From F1-60-MAGs149 sp032119475 (GTDB lineage Bacteria > Actinomycetota > Thermoleophilia > Gaiellales > F1-60-MAGs149), in the NCBI GenBank assembly GCA_032119475.1, contig JAUMCA010000135.1, forward strand, positions 1 to 30,790: a stretch of DNA of 30,790 nucleotides. Direction: 5' to 3'. Positions 17,102-24,559 of this stretch are shown piece by piece. Each line of letters opens with the position of its first letter. Within the stretch, counting starts at the first letter, position 1. The notes below the pieces were generated by a model, which saw only the letters and a list, made by a program, of their open reading frames with translations, had not been told where the DNA came from and did no database searches. The translations under genes and the position numbers were made by a program.

Positions 17102-17107
17102 ATGGTA
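17102..17107 (-). promoter_or_regulatory. Candidate TACCAT -10 box for pdxS operon
   Basis: TACCAT on the minus strand would start transcription near 17095 and give a leader of about 50 nt. Unlike most first genes in this window, pdxS has a leader with a Shine-Dalgarno sequence. No clear -35 is visible. Confidence 0.4.
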
Positions 17108-17210
17108 CGGCACCCTGCTCCTTCGCGCGGGAGCAGGCGCTCGGCGGACCCGGCTCGGTGCCAACGGGGGATTCCCGTCCCCGCGATCCGGCCGAACCAC
17201 GCAGGTTTGC

Positions 17211-17216
17211 TAATGT
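17211..17216 (+). promoter_or_regulatory. TAATGT -10 box for the riboswitch-met operon
   Basis: TAATGT lies just before the predicted 5' end of the SAM aptamer (P1 begins at 17220 or 17228). A start about 7 nt downstream, near 17223, would place the aptamer at the very 5' end of the mRNA. Confidence 0.5.
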
Positions 17217-17219
17217 GCT

Positions 17220-17353
17220 GCTCGCAAGTCATCACGAGTCGTCGAGGGATCTGGCCCGCTGACACGACAGCAACCGGGGCGTCCGCCCGCCAGGTGCTAC
17301 CTCCAGCGCCCTCCCGGCCACGTCCCGGACGGGGAGGCGGAAGATGACGAGCC
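17220..17353 (+). ncRNA. SAM-I (S-box) riboswitch upstream of metY
   Basis: All parts of the SAM-I aptamer can be found in order. P1 is GTCATC (17228-17233) with GATGAC (17343-17348), extended by GCTC (17220-17223) with GAGC (17349-17352). P2 closes with TCGT/ACGA around the conserved GAGGGATCTGGCCC (17244-17257). The J3/4-side signatures GCAACC (17270-17275) and AGGTGCTACCTCC (17292-17304) are present; P3 is GGGCG/CGCCC between them. P4 is the G/C-rich hairpin from about 17307 to 17338. The order and the GGTGCTA-TCC box fit SAM-I rather than SAM-IV. It precedes metY-metX-metW, the expected targets. SAM binding would lower expression of these genes. Confidence 0.92.
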
Positions 17354-17384
17354 GTCGTCGCGGACGAAACCGCGGCGCCGACGG
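17352..17384 (+). promoter_or_regulatory. G/C hairpin after the SAM aptamer, possible expression platform
   Basis: CCGTCG (17352-17357) pairs with CGACGG (17379-17384), and GCGG (17360-17363) with CCGC (17370-17373), around the loop ACGAAA. No U-run follows, so a classical terminator is unlikely. Further down, TCTCC (17403-17407) could pair with GGAGA (17435-17439), which is the metY Shine-Dalgarno sequence. Translational control is therefore possible. This mechanism is inferred. Confidence 0.4.
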
Positions 17385-17432
17385 TCCGAACCCCGACGGA
17401 CCTCTCCCACCCGGGACAGGACGCCGACAGGC

Positions 17433-17438
17433 AAGGAG
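17433..17438 (+). promoter_or_regulatory. Shine-Dalgarno AAGGAG of metY
   Basis: AAGGAG ends 8 nt before the metY ATG at 17447. It is the strongest Shine-Dalgarno sequence seen in the window, in keeping with a long, regulated leader. Confidence 0.8.
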
Positions 17439-17446
17439 ACCGCACC

Positions 17447-18733
17447 ATGACCCACAAGCCCGAGACCCTCGCGCTGCACGCCGGACAGAGCCCGGACCCG
17501 ACCACCAAGGCCGTGGCGGTGCCGATCTACCAGACGACGTCGTACGAGTTCAACGACGCCCAGCACGCCGCGGACCTGTTCGCCCTCGCGGTGCCCGGGA
17601 ACATCTACACGCGCATCATGAACCCGACCTGGGACGTGATGGAGCAGCGCGTCGCCGCGCTCGAGGGCGGCATCGCCGCGTGCGCGATCGCCTCCGGCCA
17701 GGCGGCGGTCACGTACAGCGTCCTCAACGTCTGCCGGACCGGCGACAACATCGTCAGCGTCTCGACGCTGTACGGCGGCACCTACAACCTGTTCGCGCAC
17801 ACGCTGCCGCAGTACGGCATCGAGGTGCGCTTCGCCGACCCGGACAAGCCCGAGCAGGTCGCCGAGCTCGTCGACGACAAGACGCGCCTCGTGTTCGCCG
17901 AGACGATCGGCAACCCGCGCATCAACGTCGTCGACATCGAGGCGTGGGCGAACGCCGCCCACGCGGCCGGCCTCCCGCTGATCGTCGACAACACGATGGC
18001 GACGCCGATCCTCGCCCAGATCATCTCGAAGGGCGCCGACATCGTGGTCCACTCGGCCACGAAGTACATGGGCGGGCACGGCACCACGATCGCGGGCGTG
18101 ATCGTCGACGCCGGCTCCTTCGACTGGGTCGCCCACGCGGAGCGCTTCCCCGGCCTCACCAAGCCGGATCCGTCGTACCACGGCGTCGTGTGGTCGGACG
18201 CCCTCGGCCCGGCGGCGTACATCGGCCGCATCCGCACGGTGCTGCTGCGCAACACGGGCGCGGCGCTGTCGCCGTTCAACGCGTTCCTGATCCTCCAGGG
18301 CCTCGAGACGCTCGCGCTGCGCGTCGAGCGCCAGAGCGAGAACGCGCTGACGATCGCGAAGCACCTCAAGTCCCATCCCGACGTCGCCTGGGTGAACTAC
18401 CCGGGTCTCGAGGACGATGCGTACCACGCGACCGCCCTCAAGACGCTCGATCAGGGCAAGGGCTTCGGCGGCATCCTGTCGTTCGGCGTCAAGGGCGGCC
18501 GCGACCAGGGCCGGAAGTTCATCGAGGCGCTCGAGATCTTCACGCACCTCGCGAACATCGGCGATGCGCGGTCCCTCGCGATTCACAACGCGTCGACGAC
18601 GCACTCGCAGCTGAACGACGAGGAGCTCGCGTCCGCGGGCGTCGGACCGGACATGGTCCGCCTGTCGGTCGGCATCGAGAACGTGGGCGACCTGATCGCC
18701 GACATCGACCAGGCGCTGCAGGCGTCCAAGTAG
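17447..18733 (+). CDS. metY: O-acetylhomoserine aminocarboxypropyltransferase (sulfhydrylase)
   Basis: MetY makes homocysteine directly from O-acetyl-L-homoserine and sulfide using PLP. The 428-aa length fits MetY (about 430) rather than the shorter cystathionine synthases (about 390). Visible features are the N-terminal LHAGQSPDPTTKAVAVPIYQ, the phosphate-binding SGQAA (83-87), TLYGGTYNLF, DNTMATP with Asp181 for the PLP ring, and the Schiff-base Lys206 in HSATKYMGGHG. C-terminal substrate motifs are HNASTTHSQL and RLSVGIEN. It is first in metY-metX-metW behind the SAM riboswitch. Confidence 0.95.
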   Translation: MTHKPETLALHAGQSPDPTTKAVAVPIYQTTSYEFNDAQHAADLFALAVPGNIYTRIMNPTWDVMEQRVAALEGGIAACAIASGQAAVTYSVLNVCRTGDNIVSVSTLYGGTYNLFAHTLPQYGIEVRFADPDKPEQVAELVDDKTRLVFAETIGNPRINVVDIEAWANAAHAAGLPLIVDNTMATPILAQIISKGADIVVHSATKYMGGHGTTIAGVIVDAGSFDWVAHAERFPGLTKPDPSYHGVVWSDALGPAAYIGRIRTVLLRNTGAALSPFNAFLILQGLETLALRVERQSENALTIAKHLKSHPDVAWVNYPGLEDDAYHATALKTLDQGKGFGGILSFGVKGGRDQGRKFIEALEIFTHLANIGDARSLAIHNASTTHSQLNDEELASAGVGPDMVRLSVGIENVGDLIADIDQALQASK

Positions 18734-18741
18734 GCGGTTCG

Positions 18742-19884
18742 GTGCCTGCCACCGGCCTCGGGCTCGTCGAGACGCAGCGGGTCGTCCTCTTCACGGAGGA
18801 CGACCCGCTCGTGCTCGACTCCGGCGAGACCCTCGCGCCGGTCGAGGTGGCCTACGAGACGTACGGCGAGCGCGCGCCCGACGACCGCAACGTCGTCGTG
18901 GTCTGCCACGCCCTGACGGGCGATGCCCACGCGGCGGGCCACCACGGCGATCCGAGCCGTCCCGGCTGGTGGGACACGCTGATCGGCCCGGGCAAGCCGG
19001 TCGACACCGACCGCATGTTCGTCATCTCGTCGAACCTGCTCGGCGGCTGCCAGGGCACGACCGGGCCCTCCTCGGCCGATCCGGCGACGGGCCGGCCGTA
19101 CGGCCTCGGCTTCCCGCTCTTCACGGTCTCGGACCTGGTCCGGGTGCAGCGGCGACTGCTGCAGCACCTCGGGGTCACCCGCGTGCTTGCGGCCATCGGC
19201 GGCTCGCTCGGCGGCATGCAGGTCCTGCAATGGGCGATGGACCATCCCGACGACCTCGAGCACGGGATCGTGGTGTGCGCCACCTCGCGCCTGTCGGCGC
19301 AGAACATCGCGTTCAGCGCCGTCGCCCGTGCCGCGATCATGAACGATCCGGACTTCCAGGACGGGGACTACTACGACACCGGCCGCCGGCCCGACCACGG
19401 GCTGTCGGTGGCGCGGATGATGGCGCACATCACCTACCTGTCCGAGGAGTCGATGCGCCAGAAGTTCGGCCGCCGCATCCAGGATCGCGACGAGCCGCGC
19501 TTCGACCTGGGCGTCGACTTCCAGGTGGAGTCGTACCTGCAGTACCAGGGCAAGGTCTTCCTCGACCGCTTCGACGCCAACTCGTACCTGTACCTGACGC
19601 GCGTGATGGACTACTTCGACCCGTTCGCCGACCCCGACGCCGTCCGCGCGCGGCTCTCCGCCACCCGCACGAAGTTCCTCGTCGTGTCGTTCGACACGGA
19701 CTGGCGCTTCGACACCTCGCACTCCCGTCAGATCGTGCGCACGCTGACGGCGCACCGCGTGCCGGTCTCGTTCCGCGAGATCTCGTCGCCGCACGGGCAC
19801 GACTCGTTCCTGCTCGACGTGCCCGAGTACCACGACACCGTCGCCGCGTACCTCGACCGCGCACTGGCGGAGGCGGGCGGCTGA
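18742..19884 (+). CDS. metX: Homoserine O-acetyltransferase
   Basis: MetX acetylates L-homoserine with acetyl-CoA, making the substrate of MetY. The 380-aa alpha/beta hydrolase-fold protein has the family marks CHALTGDAHA, SNLLGGCQGTTGPSS (97-111), the nucleophile Ser155 in GGSLGGMQVLQW, Asp320 in FDTDWRF and His353 in SPHGHDSFLLD. I chose the GTG at 18742, 8 bases after the metY stop, with AGGCGG overlapping the end of metY as ribosome site. The open frame runs far upstream through metY in another phase, but that part has no family similarity. MetX proteins with this motif set use acetyl- or sometimes succinyl-CoA; acetyl is favoured by the pairing with MetY. Confidence 0.95.
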   Translation: MPATGLGLVETQRVVLFTEDDPLVLDSGETLAPVEVAYETYGERAPDDRNVVVVCHALTGDAHAAGHHGDPSRPGWWDTLIGPGKPVDTDRMFVISSNLLGGCQGTTGPSSADPATGRPYGLGFPLFTVSDLVRVQRRLLQHLGVTRVLAAIGGSLGGMQVLQWAMDHPDDLEHGIVVCATSRLSAQNIAFSAVARAAIMNDPDFQDGDYYDTGRRPDHGLSVARMMAHITYLSEESMRQKFGRRIQDRDEPRFDLGVDFQVESYLQYQGKVFLDRFDANSYLYLTRVMDYFDPFADPDAVRARLSATRTKFLVVSFDTDWRFDTSHSRQIVRTLTAHRVPVSFREISSPHGHDSFLLDVPEYHDTVAAYLDRALAEAGG

Positions 19885-20474
19885 TGCGCGCCGACCTCGA
19901 CGTCATCGCCTCGCTCGTGCCCGCCGGGGCGCGGGTGCTGGACCTCGGCTGCGGCGACGGCTCGCTGCTCGAGGAGCTCGAGCGGCGCGGCGCCGACGGC
20001 CTCGGCATCGAGATCTCCGACGACGGCGTGATGGCCTGCCTCCAGCGCGGCGTGCCCGTGCTCCAGGGCGACATCGACGAGGGGCTCGGCGACATCGCCG
20101 ACGATGCCTTCGACCTGGTGATCATGTCCCTCACCCTCCAGGCCGTCCGCCACCCCGCGCTCGTCCTGCGCGAGATGAGCCGCGTCGCCCGCCAGAGCAT
20201 CGTCTCCTTCCCCAACTTCGCGCACTGGCGCCTGCGCGCACAGCTCGCCGCCAACGGCCGGATGCCCGTCTCCCCCCTGCTCCCGTACGCCTGGTACGAG
20301 ACGCCGAACATCCGGCTCTGCTCGATCCGCGACTTCGAGGCGCTCGCGCACGCCGAGGGCTTCGAGGTCGAACGGCGGATCCTGCTCGACGAGGGCGGCA
20401 GCCCGGCCCACGGCGTCGCGGCGCGCGCGGCGAACCTCATGGCCGCCGGCGCGGTCTACCTGCTGCGCCGCTGA
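19884..20474 (+). CDS. metW: Methionine biosynthesis protein MetW
   Basis: MetW is a class I SAM-dependent methyltransferase-fold protein found next to metX; it is thought to help MetX activity, but its exact reaction is not settled. The 196-aa protein has the SAM-binding VLDLGCGDGSLL (18-29), the acidic GIEIS at strand 2, the family motif MSLTLQAVRHPALVLREM, and FPNFAHWRLRAQL with YAWYETPNIRLCSI near the C-terminus. Its ATG overlaps the metX stop (TGATG), so the two are translationally coupled. Its stop is one base from the convergent csaA stop. Confidence 0.95.
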   Translation: MRADLDVIASLVPAGARVLDLGCGDGSLLEELERRGADGLGIEISDDGVMACLQRGVPVLQGDIDEGLGDIADDAFDLVIMSLTLQAVRHPALVLREMSRVARQSIVSFPNFAHWRLRAQLAANGRMPVSPLLPYAWYETPNIRLCSIRDFEALAHAEGFEVERRILLDEGGSPAHGVAARAANLMAAGAVYLLRR

Positions 20475-20475
20475 C

Positions 20476-20817
20476 TCAGGCGATGCGCGCGCCGAGCGTC
20501 GCGTCGTCCGCGACGTCGAGCAGCGTGACCGTGCCGTCGCCCGCGACGGCCCCGAGCAGGAGGAACTGGCTCTCGAAGCCGGCGATCCGGCGCGGGCCGA
20601 GGTTCACCGCCCCCACGACCCGACGGCCGATGAGGTCCTCGACGGCGTAGTTCGTCACCTGCGCGCTGGTCCAGCGCTCCCCCAGCGATCCGAAGTCGAC
20701 GCGCAGCTTCCACGCCGGCTTGCGCGCCTCCGGGAACGGCAGCACCTCGCGCACGACCCCGACGCGCATGTCGACGACGTGGAACGCGTCGGCGTCGATG
20801 TCGGGCAGGGGATCCAT
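20476..20817 (-). CDS. csaA: tRNA-binding domain protein, CsaA type
   Basis: This 113-aa protein is an OB-fold tRNA-binding domain like that at the end of MetRS and like the export chaperone CsaA. It shows MRVGVVREVLPFPEARKPAWKLRVDFG, the strand with SAQVTNY, and the family signature NLGPRRIAGFESQFLLLGA. CsaA is about 110 aa and acts as a dimer, either as a secretion chaperone or as a tRNA-binding factor. The ATG at 20817 is supported by a TACCAT box 8 nt upstream. It is transcribed alone, divergent from the amine oxidase. Confidence 0.88.
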   Translation of the reverse strand: MDPLPDIDADAFHVVDMRVGVVREVLPFPEARKPAWKLRVDFGSLGERWTSAQVTNYAVEDLIGRRVVGAVNLGPRRIAGFESQFLLLGAVAGDGTVTLLDVADDATLGARIA

Positions 20818-20825
20818 CAGGGTGG

Positions 20826-20831
20826 ATGGTA
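20826..20831 (-). promoter_or_regulatory. TACCAT -10 box for csaA
   Basis: TACCAT on the minus strand ends 8 nt before the csaA ATG. The divergent amine-oxidase promoter has the same extended string TACCATCCA, so the intergenic space holds two near-mirror promoters. Confidence 0.5.
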
Positions 20832-20886
20832 GGAGCCGGCAGCGGCATCGACACCCCAAAGGGGTCAGACGCCACGACGTCGGCCC

Positions 20887-20892
20887 TACCAT
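20887..20892 (+). promoter_or_regulatory. TACCAT -10 box for the amine oxidase
   Basis: TACCAT ends 7 nt before the ATG at 20900, consistent with a leaderless transcript. A small hairpin (ACCCC 20853-20857 with GGGGT 20861-20865) lies upstream, between the two divergent promoters. Confidence 0.5.
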
Positions 20893-20899
20893 CCATCCC

Positions 20900-22144
20900 A
20901 TGGACCGTTCCGTCATCGTGATCGGGGCCGGCCTCGCCGGACTCACCGCGGCTGAGGCCCTCGTCGGCGCCGGCTGGGACGTCACGGTGCTCGAGGCGCG
21001 CGATCGCGTCGGCGGGCGCACGTGGTCGGACGTGGCCGCGAACGGCGCGCGGATCGAGCGGGGCGCGGAGTGGGTCGAGGACGAGCACGCGCACCTGATC
21101 GACCTCTGCGAGCGGTTCGGCATTCCCCTCGCGCGGGCGGGGATGAGCTACCACGACCGGCGACCCGTCGGCGGTCCGCCGGTGACGATGGACGAGCTCG
21201 TCGCCGCGCGCGGCGCGGTGCGCGACCTGCTCGCCGAACTCGGCGACGCCGCGGACGATCTGTCCGTCGCCGACGCCCTCGAACGACTCGACGTCGCCGA
21301 TGGCGTCCGCGTCGCCTTCCGCGCGCGCGTCGAGTGCACCGCCGGCACGCCGGCCGACGCGCTGGCGGCGAGCCACCTCGCGATGCTGGCGCACGCCCCC
21401 GACGACGCGGACTCGCTGCGCATCGCCGCCGGCAGCGATGCGCCGGCCCGGGCGCTCGCGGCGGCGTTGGGCGACCGCCTCGTGCTGGGCGCGCCCGTCA
21501 CGGCGATCGCGCACGGTCCGGGCGGCGTCCGGGTGATCTACGCGAGCGGCGATGTCGAGGCCGCGCACCTGGTCCTCGCCGTGCCGCTCGCCCTCTACGG
21601 GGAGCCGCCCTTCCGCGACGCGCTGCCGGCGGCCGTCCACGATGCCGTCGAGGGGTTCGGCATCGCCCAGGCGGCGAAGCTGTTCGTCCCGCTGACCGCC
21701 GACGTGGCGCCGCAGGCGCACCTCGACGTCCACCGCGACTACTGGGTGTGGGCCGCGAACGAGGGGGACGCGGGACCACGGCCGATCCTGGCCGGGTTCG
21801 CGGGATCGCTGCCGATGCTCGAGCGCCTCGCGGTCGACGACGGCCCGGCGGTGTGGGCGGAGCGCGTGGCGGAGATGCGCCCCGACCTCCCGCTCGACCT
21901 CGAGGGCGCCGGCGTGCAGACCTGGCACGACGACCCGCACGCACGGGGCGTGTACAGCTGCGTCCGGCCGGGGGGACGACCCGACGGCTCGGTGCTGCGG
22001 AAGGCGCACGGTCGCCTGGTGCTCGCCGGCGAGCACGCCGACGACGCGTGGGCGGGGTACATGGAGGGTGCCGTGCGCAGCGGGCTGCGCGCCGCGCACC
22101 TGCTCGATCCGGCGCTGCCGGCGCCGATGGCCGCCGTCCACTGA
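20900..22144 (+). CDS. FAD-dependent amine oxidase family protein
   Basis: This 414-aa flavoprotein has the dinucleotide-binding motif VIVIGAGLAGLTAAEAL (5-21; Gly9, Gly11, Gly14). It then has VLEARDRVGGRTWSD (about 31-45) and the acidic GAEWVEDEHAHL. The C-terminal flavin motif LVLAGEHADDAWAGYMEGAVRSGLRAA is typical of monoamine oxidase-like enzymes. No cysteine is placed for covalent FAD attachment, so FAD is likely non-covalent. The substrate (amine, polyamine, amino acid or carotenoid-like) cannot be told. It stands alone and ends 7 bases before a convergent tRNA gene. Confidence 0.88.
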   Translation: MDRSVIVIGAGLAGLTAAEALVGAGWDVTVLEARDRVGGRTWSDVAANGARIERGAEWVEDEHAHLIDLCERFGIPLARAGMSYHDRRPVGGPPVTMDELVAARGAVRDLLAELGDAADDLSVADALERLDVADGVRVAFRARVECTAGTPADALAASHLAMLAHAPDDADSLRIAAGSDAPARALAAALGDRLVLGAPVTAIAHGPGGVRVIYASGDVEAAHLVLAVPLALYGEPPFRDALPAAVHDAVEGFGIAQAAKLFVPLTADVAPQAHLDVHRDYWVWAANEGDAGPRPILAGFAGSLPMLERLAVDDGPAVWAERVAEMRPDLPLDLEGAGVQTWHDDPHARGVYSCVRPGGRPDGSVLRKAHGRLVLAGEHADDAWAGYMEGAVRSGLRAAHLLDPALPAPMAAVH

Positions 22145-22151
22145 CGTGGCA

Positions 22152-22223
22152 TAGGGGCGCCTGGATTCGAACCAGGGCCTTACCGGTTATGAGCCGGCTG
22201 CTCTACCGCTGAGCTACGCCCCT
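22152..22223 (-). tRNA. tRNA with CAU anticodon (elongator Met, or Ile2)
   Basis: The 72-nt minus-strand sequence folds as a cloverleaf. The acceptor AGGGGCG pairs with CGCCCCT, and the D stem GCTC with GAGC. The anticodon stem GCCGG/CCGGT holds the loop CTCATAA (anticodon CAT), and the T arm is CCTGG-TTCGAAT-CCAGG. The discriminator is A, and CCA is not encoded. It lacks the three G-C pairs of the anticodon stem and the mismatched 1-72 pair of initiators, so it is not tRNA-fMet. Elongator Met and lysidine-modified Ile2 cannot be separated by eye. Confidence 0.93.
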
Positions 22224-22233
22224 GCCGCGACGG

Positions 22234-22239
22234 AGGATA
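22234..22239 (-). promoter_or_regulatory. TATCCT -10 box for the tRNA gene
   Basis: TATCCT on the minus strand lies 10 nt upstream of the mature tRNA 5' end, leaving a 5' trailer of only about 4 nt for RNase P. Confidence 0.45.
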
Positions 22240-22303
22240 GCCCGCGCCGCCGCGCCGGCGGCGCCCCGTGCATTCCACGTCCCTGCGAGCCGCGCCGACG
22301 CGG

Positions 22304-22309
22304 TAGCAT
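22304..22309 (+). promoter_or_regulatory. TAGCAT -10 box for the dehydratase operon
   Basis: TAGCAT is followed by exactly six bases and then the ATG at 22316, predicting a leaderless mRNA for the whole eight-gene operon. No obvious operator palindrome is seen between the tRNA and this box. Confidence 0.55.
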
Positions 22310-22315
22310 CGCGGC

Positions 22316-24559
22316 ATGGCAGACGCCGCATCGCTTCGCAGCCAGTTCTTCGCCACGCGCACGATCAGCCGTGACGTCGTCGTGCCGGAGGACGCGGACC
22401 TCGGTCTGATCGCCTTCGACAGCCCGCACGACCCCGAGCCGTCGGTCCGGGTCGAGAGCGGCCGCATCGTCGAGATCGACGGCCGGGCCGAGGCCGACTT
22501 CGACCTGATCGACGCGTTCCTCGCGGAGCACGGCATCGATCCGGCCATCGCCGAGGAGGCGATGGCGATCGACGACCTCACGTGGGCGCGGATGATCGCC
22601 GGAACCGACGTGCCGCGCGCCGAGGTGCTCCGCCTCGTCGACGGCGCGACGCCGGCGAAGGTGGCTCGGGTCCTCAGCCTCCTCAGTCCGCTCGAGCTGA
22701 TGCAGGCCATGGCCAAGATGCGCGCCCGGCGCACCCCGTCGATCCAGGCGCACGTCACCAACCGCATCGACCACCCCCTGCTGATCGCCGCCGACGCGGC
22801 GAGCGCAGTCGCCCTCGGGTTCCGCGAGCTCGAGACGACCGTGCCCGTCCTGCGCGACGCGCCGTTGGTCGCGCTCGCGCTCCTGATCGGCAGCCAGGTG
22901 CCCGCCCCCGGCGCGCTCACCCAGTGCGCCATCGAGGAGCGGACCGAGCTCGAGCTCGGCATGCGCGGCCTCACCTCGTACGCGGAGACGGTCTCCGTCT
23001 ACGGCACGGAGCGCGTCTTCCTCGACGGCGACGACACCCCGTGGTCGAAGGCGTTCCTCGCCTCGTCGTACGCCTCCCGCGGCCTCAAGATGCGCTTCAC
23101 GTCCGGCTCCGGCGCCGAGGTGCTGATGGGCGCCGCGGAGGGCAAGTCGATGCTCTACCTCGAGGCGCGTTGCATCGCGGTGACACGCGCGGCCGGTTCC
23201 CAGGGGACGCAGAACGGCGGCATCGACGGCATCAACGTCACCGGCTCCGTGCCGAACGGCATGCGGGAGATCCTCGCGGAGAACGTCCTCGCCGCGCTGT
23301 ACGGGCTCGAGACGTGCACGGGCAACGACACCCAGATGAGCGCGTCGGACATCCGCCGCACCGCCCACACGCTGCCCCTCCTGCTCGCCGGCTCCGACTT
23401 CCTGTTCTCCGGCTTCGGATCGATCCCGACGTACGACAACGCGTTCGGCCCGTCGAACTTCAACGCCGAGGACATCGACGACTACCTGATGGTCCAGCGC
23501 GACTGGGGCTTCGAGGGCGCCCTCCGCTCCCAGGACGACGCCGCCCTGCTGCCCCTGCGCCGGCGCGCGGCGGACGCCTGCCGCGCCGTCCTCGACGAGC
23601 TCGACCTGCTCGACTTCGACGATGCGGAGGTCGAGCGAGTCGTCCACGCCCACGGGAGCCTCGACGTCGCCCAGGATCAGACCGACGACACCGCGAAGGC
23701 CGGCGACGCCATCATCGAGCGCGGGATCACCGCCATCGACGTCGTGCGCGCGCTCGCCCGGCGCGGCTTCGACGTGGAGGCCGAGCGTGTGCTGGAGATG
23801 ACGCGACAGCGCCTGTTCGGCGACCACCTGCAGACCTCGGCGATCTTCGGGGAGGACATGCGGGTCCTCAGCGCCTTGACGGACCCCAACGACTACGCGG
23901 GGCCCGGCACCGGCTACCGACTGTCGGACCAGCGACAGGAGGAGATCGCCCGGGTGCGGCAGGAGCGGACGCACGCCGAGCTGCTCGCCGAGCAGGTGCC
24001 CCATGCCGGCTGCGTGCTGCTCGAGGACACCGGTGCCGCCGTTGTGCGCCCGCGACCGGACGAGGTCGTCATCGGCATCTCCCCCGCCTTCGGCCTGGAC
24101 GTGTGGCTGACGCTGTCGGGCGTCACCGTCGGCGAGGCGCTCCGGCAGATGCTCGCCGGCATCGAGGAGGAGGGTGTCGCCGCGCGCGTCGTCCGCGTCA
24201 CGCACTCGCTGGACCTCGGGATGATCGGCTGGACTGCGGCGACCCTGTCCGGCAGCGGCATCGCCATCGGCATCCAGGGGAAGGGCACGACGCTGATCCA
24301 TCGCGCCGATCTGCCGACGCTGGCGAACCTCGAGCTGCTCAGCGTGGCCCCGCTGATCGACGCCGACCTCTACCGCGCCATGGGCCGCAACGCCGCGCGC
24401 CACGCGCGCGGCGAGAAGCCGGCGCCGGTGCTGCTGCCGGAGTCGGGCGAGGCGATGGGGCCCCGGTACCACGCGAAGGTCGTCGCCCTGATCACCCGCG
24501 AGAGCCAGCGGATCCGCGCCGGTGCGCCCCAGGAGGTGGCGGTCTCGTGGCCGACTTGA
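22316..24559 (+). CDS. pduCD: B12-dependent diol/glycerol dehydratase, fused large and medium subunits
   Basis: The family removes water from 1,2-diols or glycerol to give an aldehyde by adenosylcobalamin radical chemistry. The 747-aa chain joins a large (PduC/DhaB-type) subunit, about residues 1-555, to a medium (PduD-type) subunit, about 560-747. The large part aligns with the Klebsiella diol dehydratase without gaps at an offset of +3 over its active-site region. Gln144, His146, Glu173, Glu224, Gln299, Asp338, Ser365 and Phe377 match the substrate, metal and catalytic residues Gln141, His143, Glu170, Glu221, Gln296, Asp335, Ser362 and Phe374. The pocket differs: Asp304 for Ser301, Ile303 for Val300, Thr339 for Gln336. 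The medium part has PAFGLDVWLTLSGV, AGIEEEGVAARVVR, and the cobalamin-side LSGSGIAIGIQGKGTT. No signal or encapsulation peptide is evident at the N-terminus. Residue numbering of the reference is from memory. Confidence 0.94.
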   Translation: MADAASLRSQFFATRTISRDVVVPEDADLGLIAFDSPHDPEPSVRVESGRIVEIDGRAEADFDLIDAFLAEHGIDPAIAEEAMAIDDLTWARMIAGTDVPRAEVLRLVDGATPAKVARVLSLLSPLELMQAMAKMRARRTPSIQAHVTNRIDHPLLIAADAASAVALGFRELETTVPVLRDAPLVALALLIGSQVPAPGALTQCAIEERTELELGMRGLTSYAETVSVYGTERVFLDGDDTPWSKAFLASSYASRGLKMRFTSGSGAEVLMGAAEGKSMLYLEARCIAVTRAAGSQGTQNGGIDGINVTGSVPNGMREILAENVLAALYGLETCTGNDTQMSASDIRRTAHTLPLLLAGSDFLFSGFGSIPTYDNAFGPSNFNAEDIDDYLMVQRDWGFEGALRSQDDAALLPLRRRAADACRAVLDELDLLDFDDAEVERVVHAHGSLDVAQDQTDDTAKAGDAIIERGITAIDVVRALARRGFDVEAERVLEMTRQRLFGDHLQTSAIFGEDMRVLSALTDPNDYAGPGTGYRLSDQRQEEIARVRQERTHAELLAEQVPHAGCVLLEDTGAAVVRPRPDEVVIGISPAFGLDVWLTLSGVTVGEALRQMLAGIEEEGVAARVVRVTHSLDLGMIGWTAATLSGSGIAIGIQGKGTTLIHRADLPTLANLELLSVAPLIDADLYRAMGRNAARHARGEKPAPVLLPESGEAMGPRYHAKVVALITRESQRIRAGAPQEVAVSWPT

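Noticed and set aside
17344..18741. Upstream extension of the metX frame, beginning with an ATG at 17344
   Set aside because: This ATG is part of the riboswitch P1 helix (GATGAC), and the frame runs out of phase through metY with no similarity. Family similarity starts only after the GTG at 18742.
22152..22223. Initiator tRNA-fMet
   Set aside because: The first base pairs normally with position 72, and the anticodon stem lacks the three consecutive G-C pairs of initiators.
22316..24559. Dehydratase fusion as a sequencing or frameshift artefact
   Set aside because: The frame is continuous through both domains and the linker, with normal codon bias, and fused forms are known in actinobacteria.
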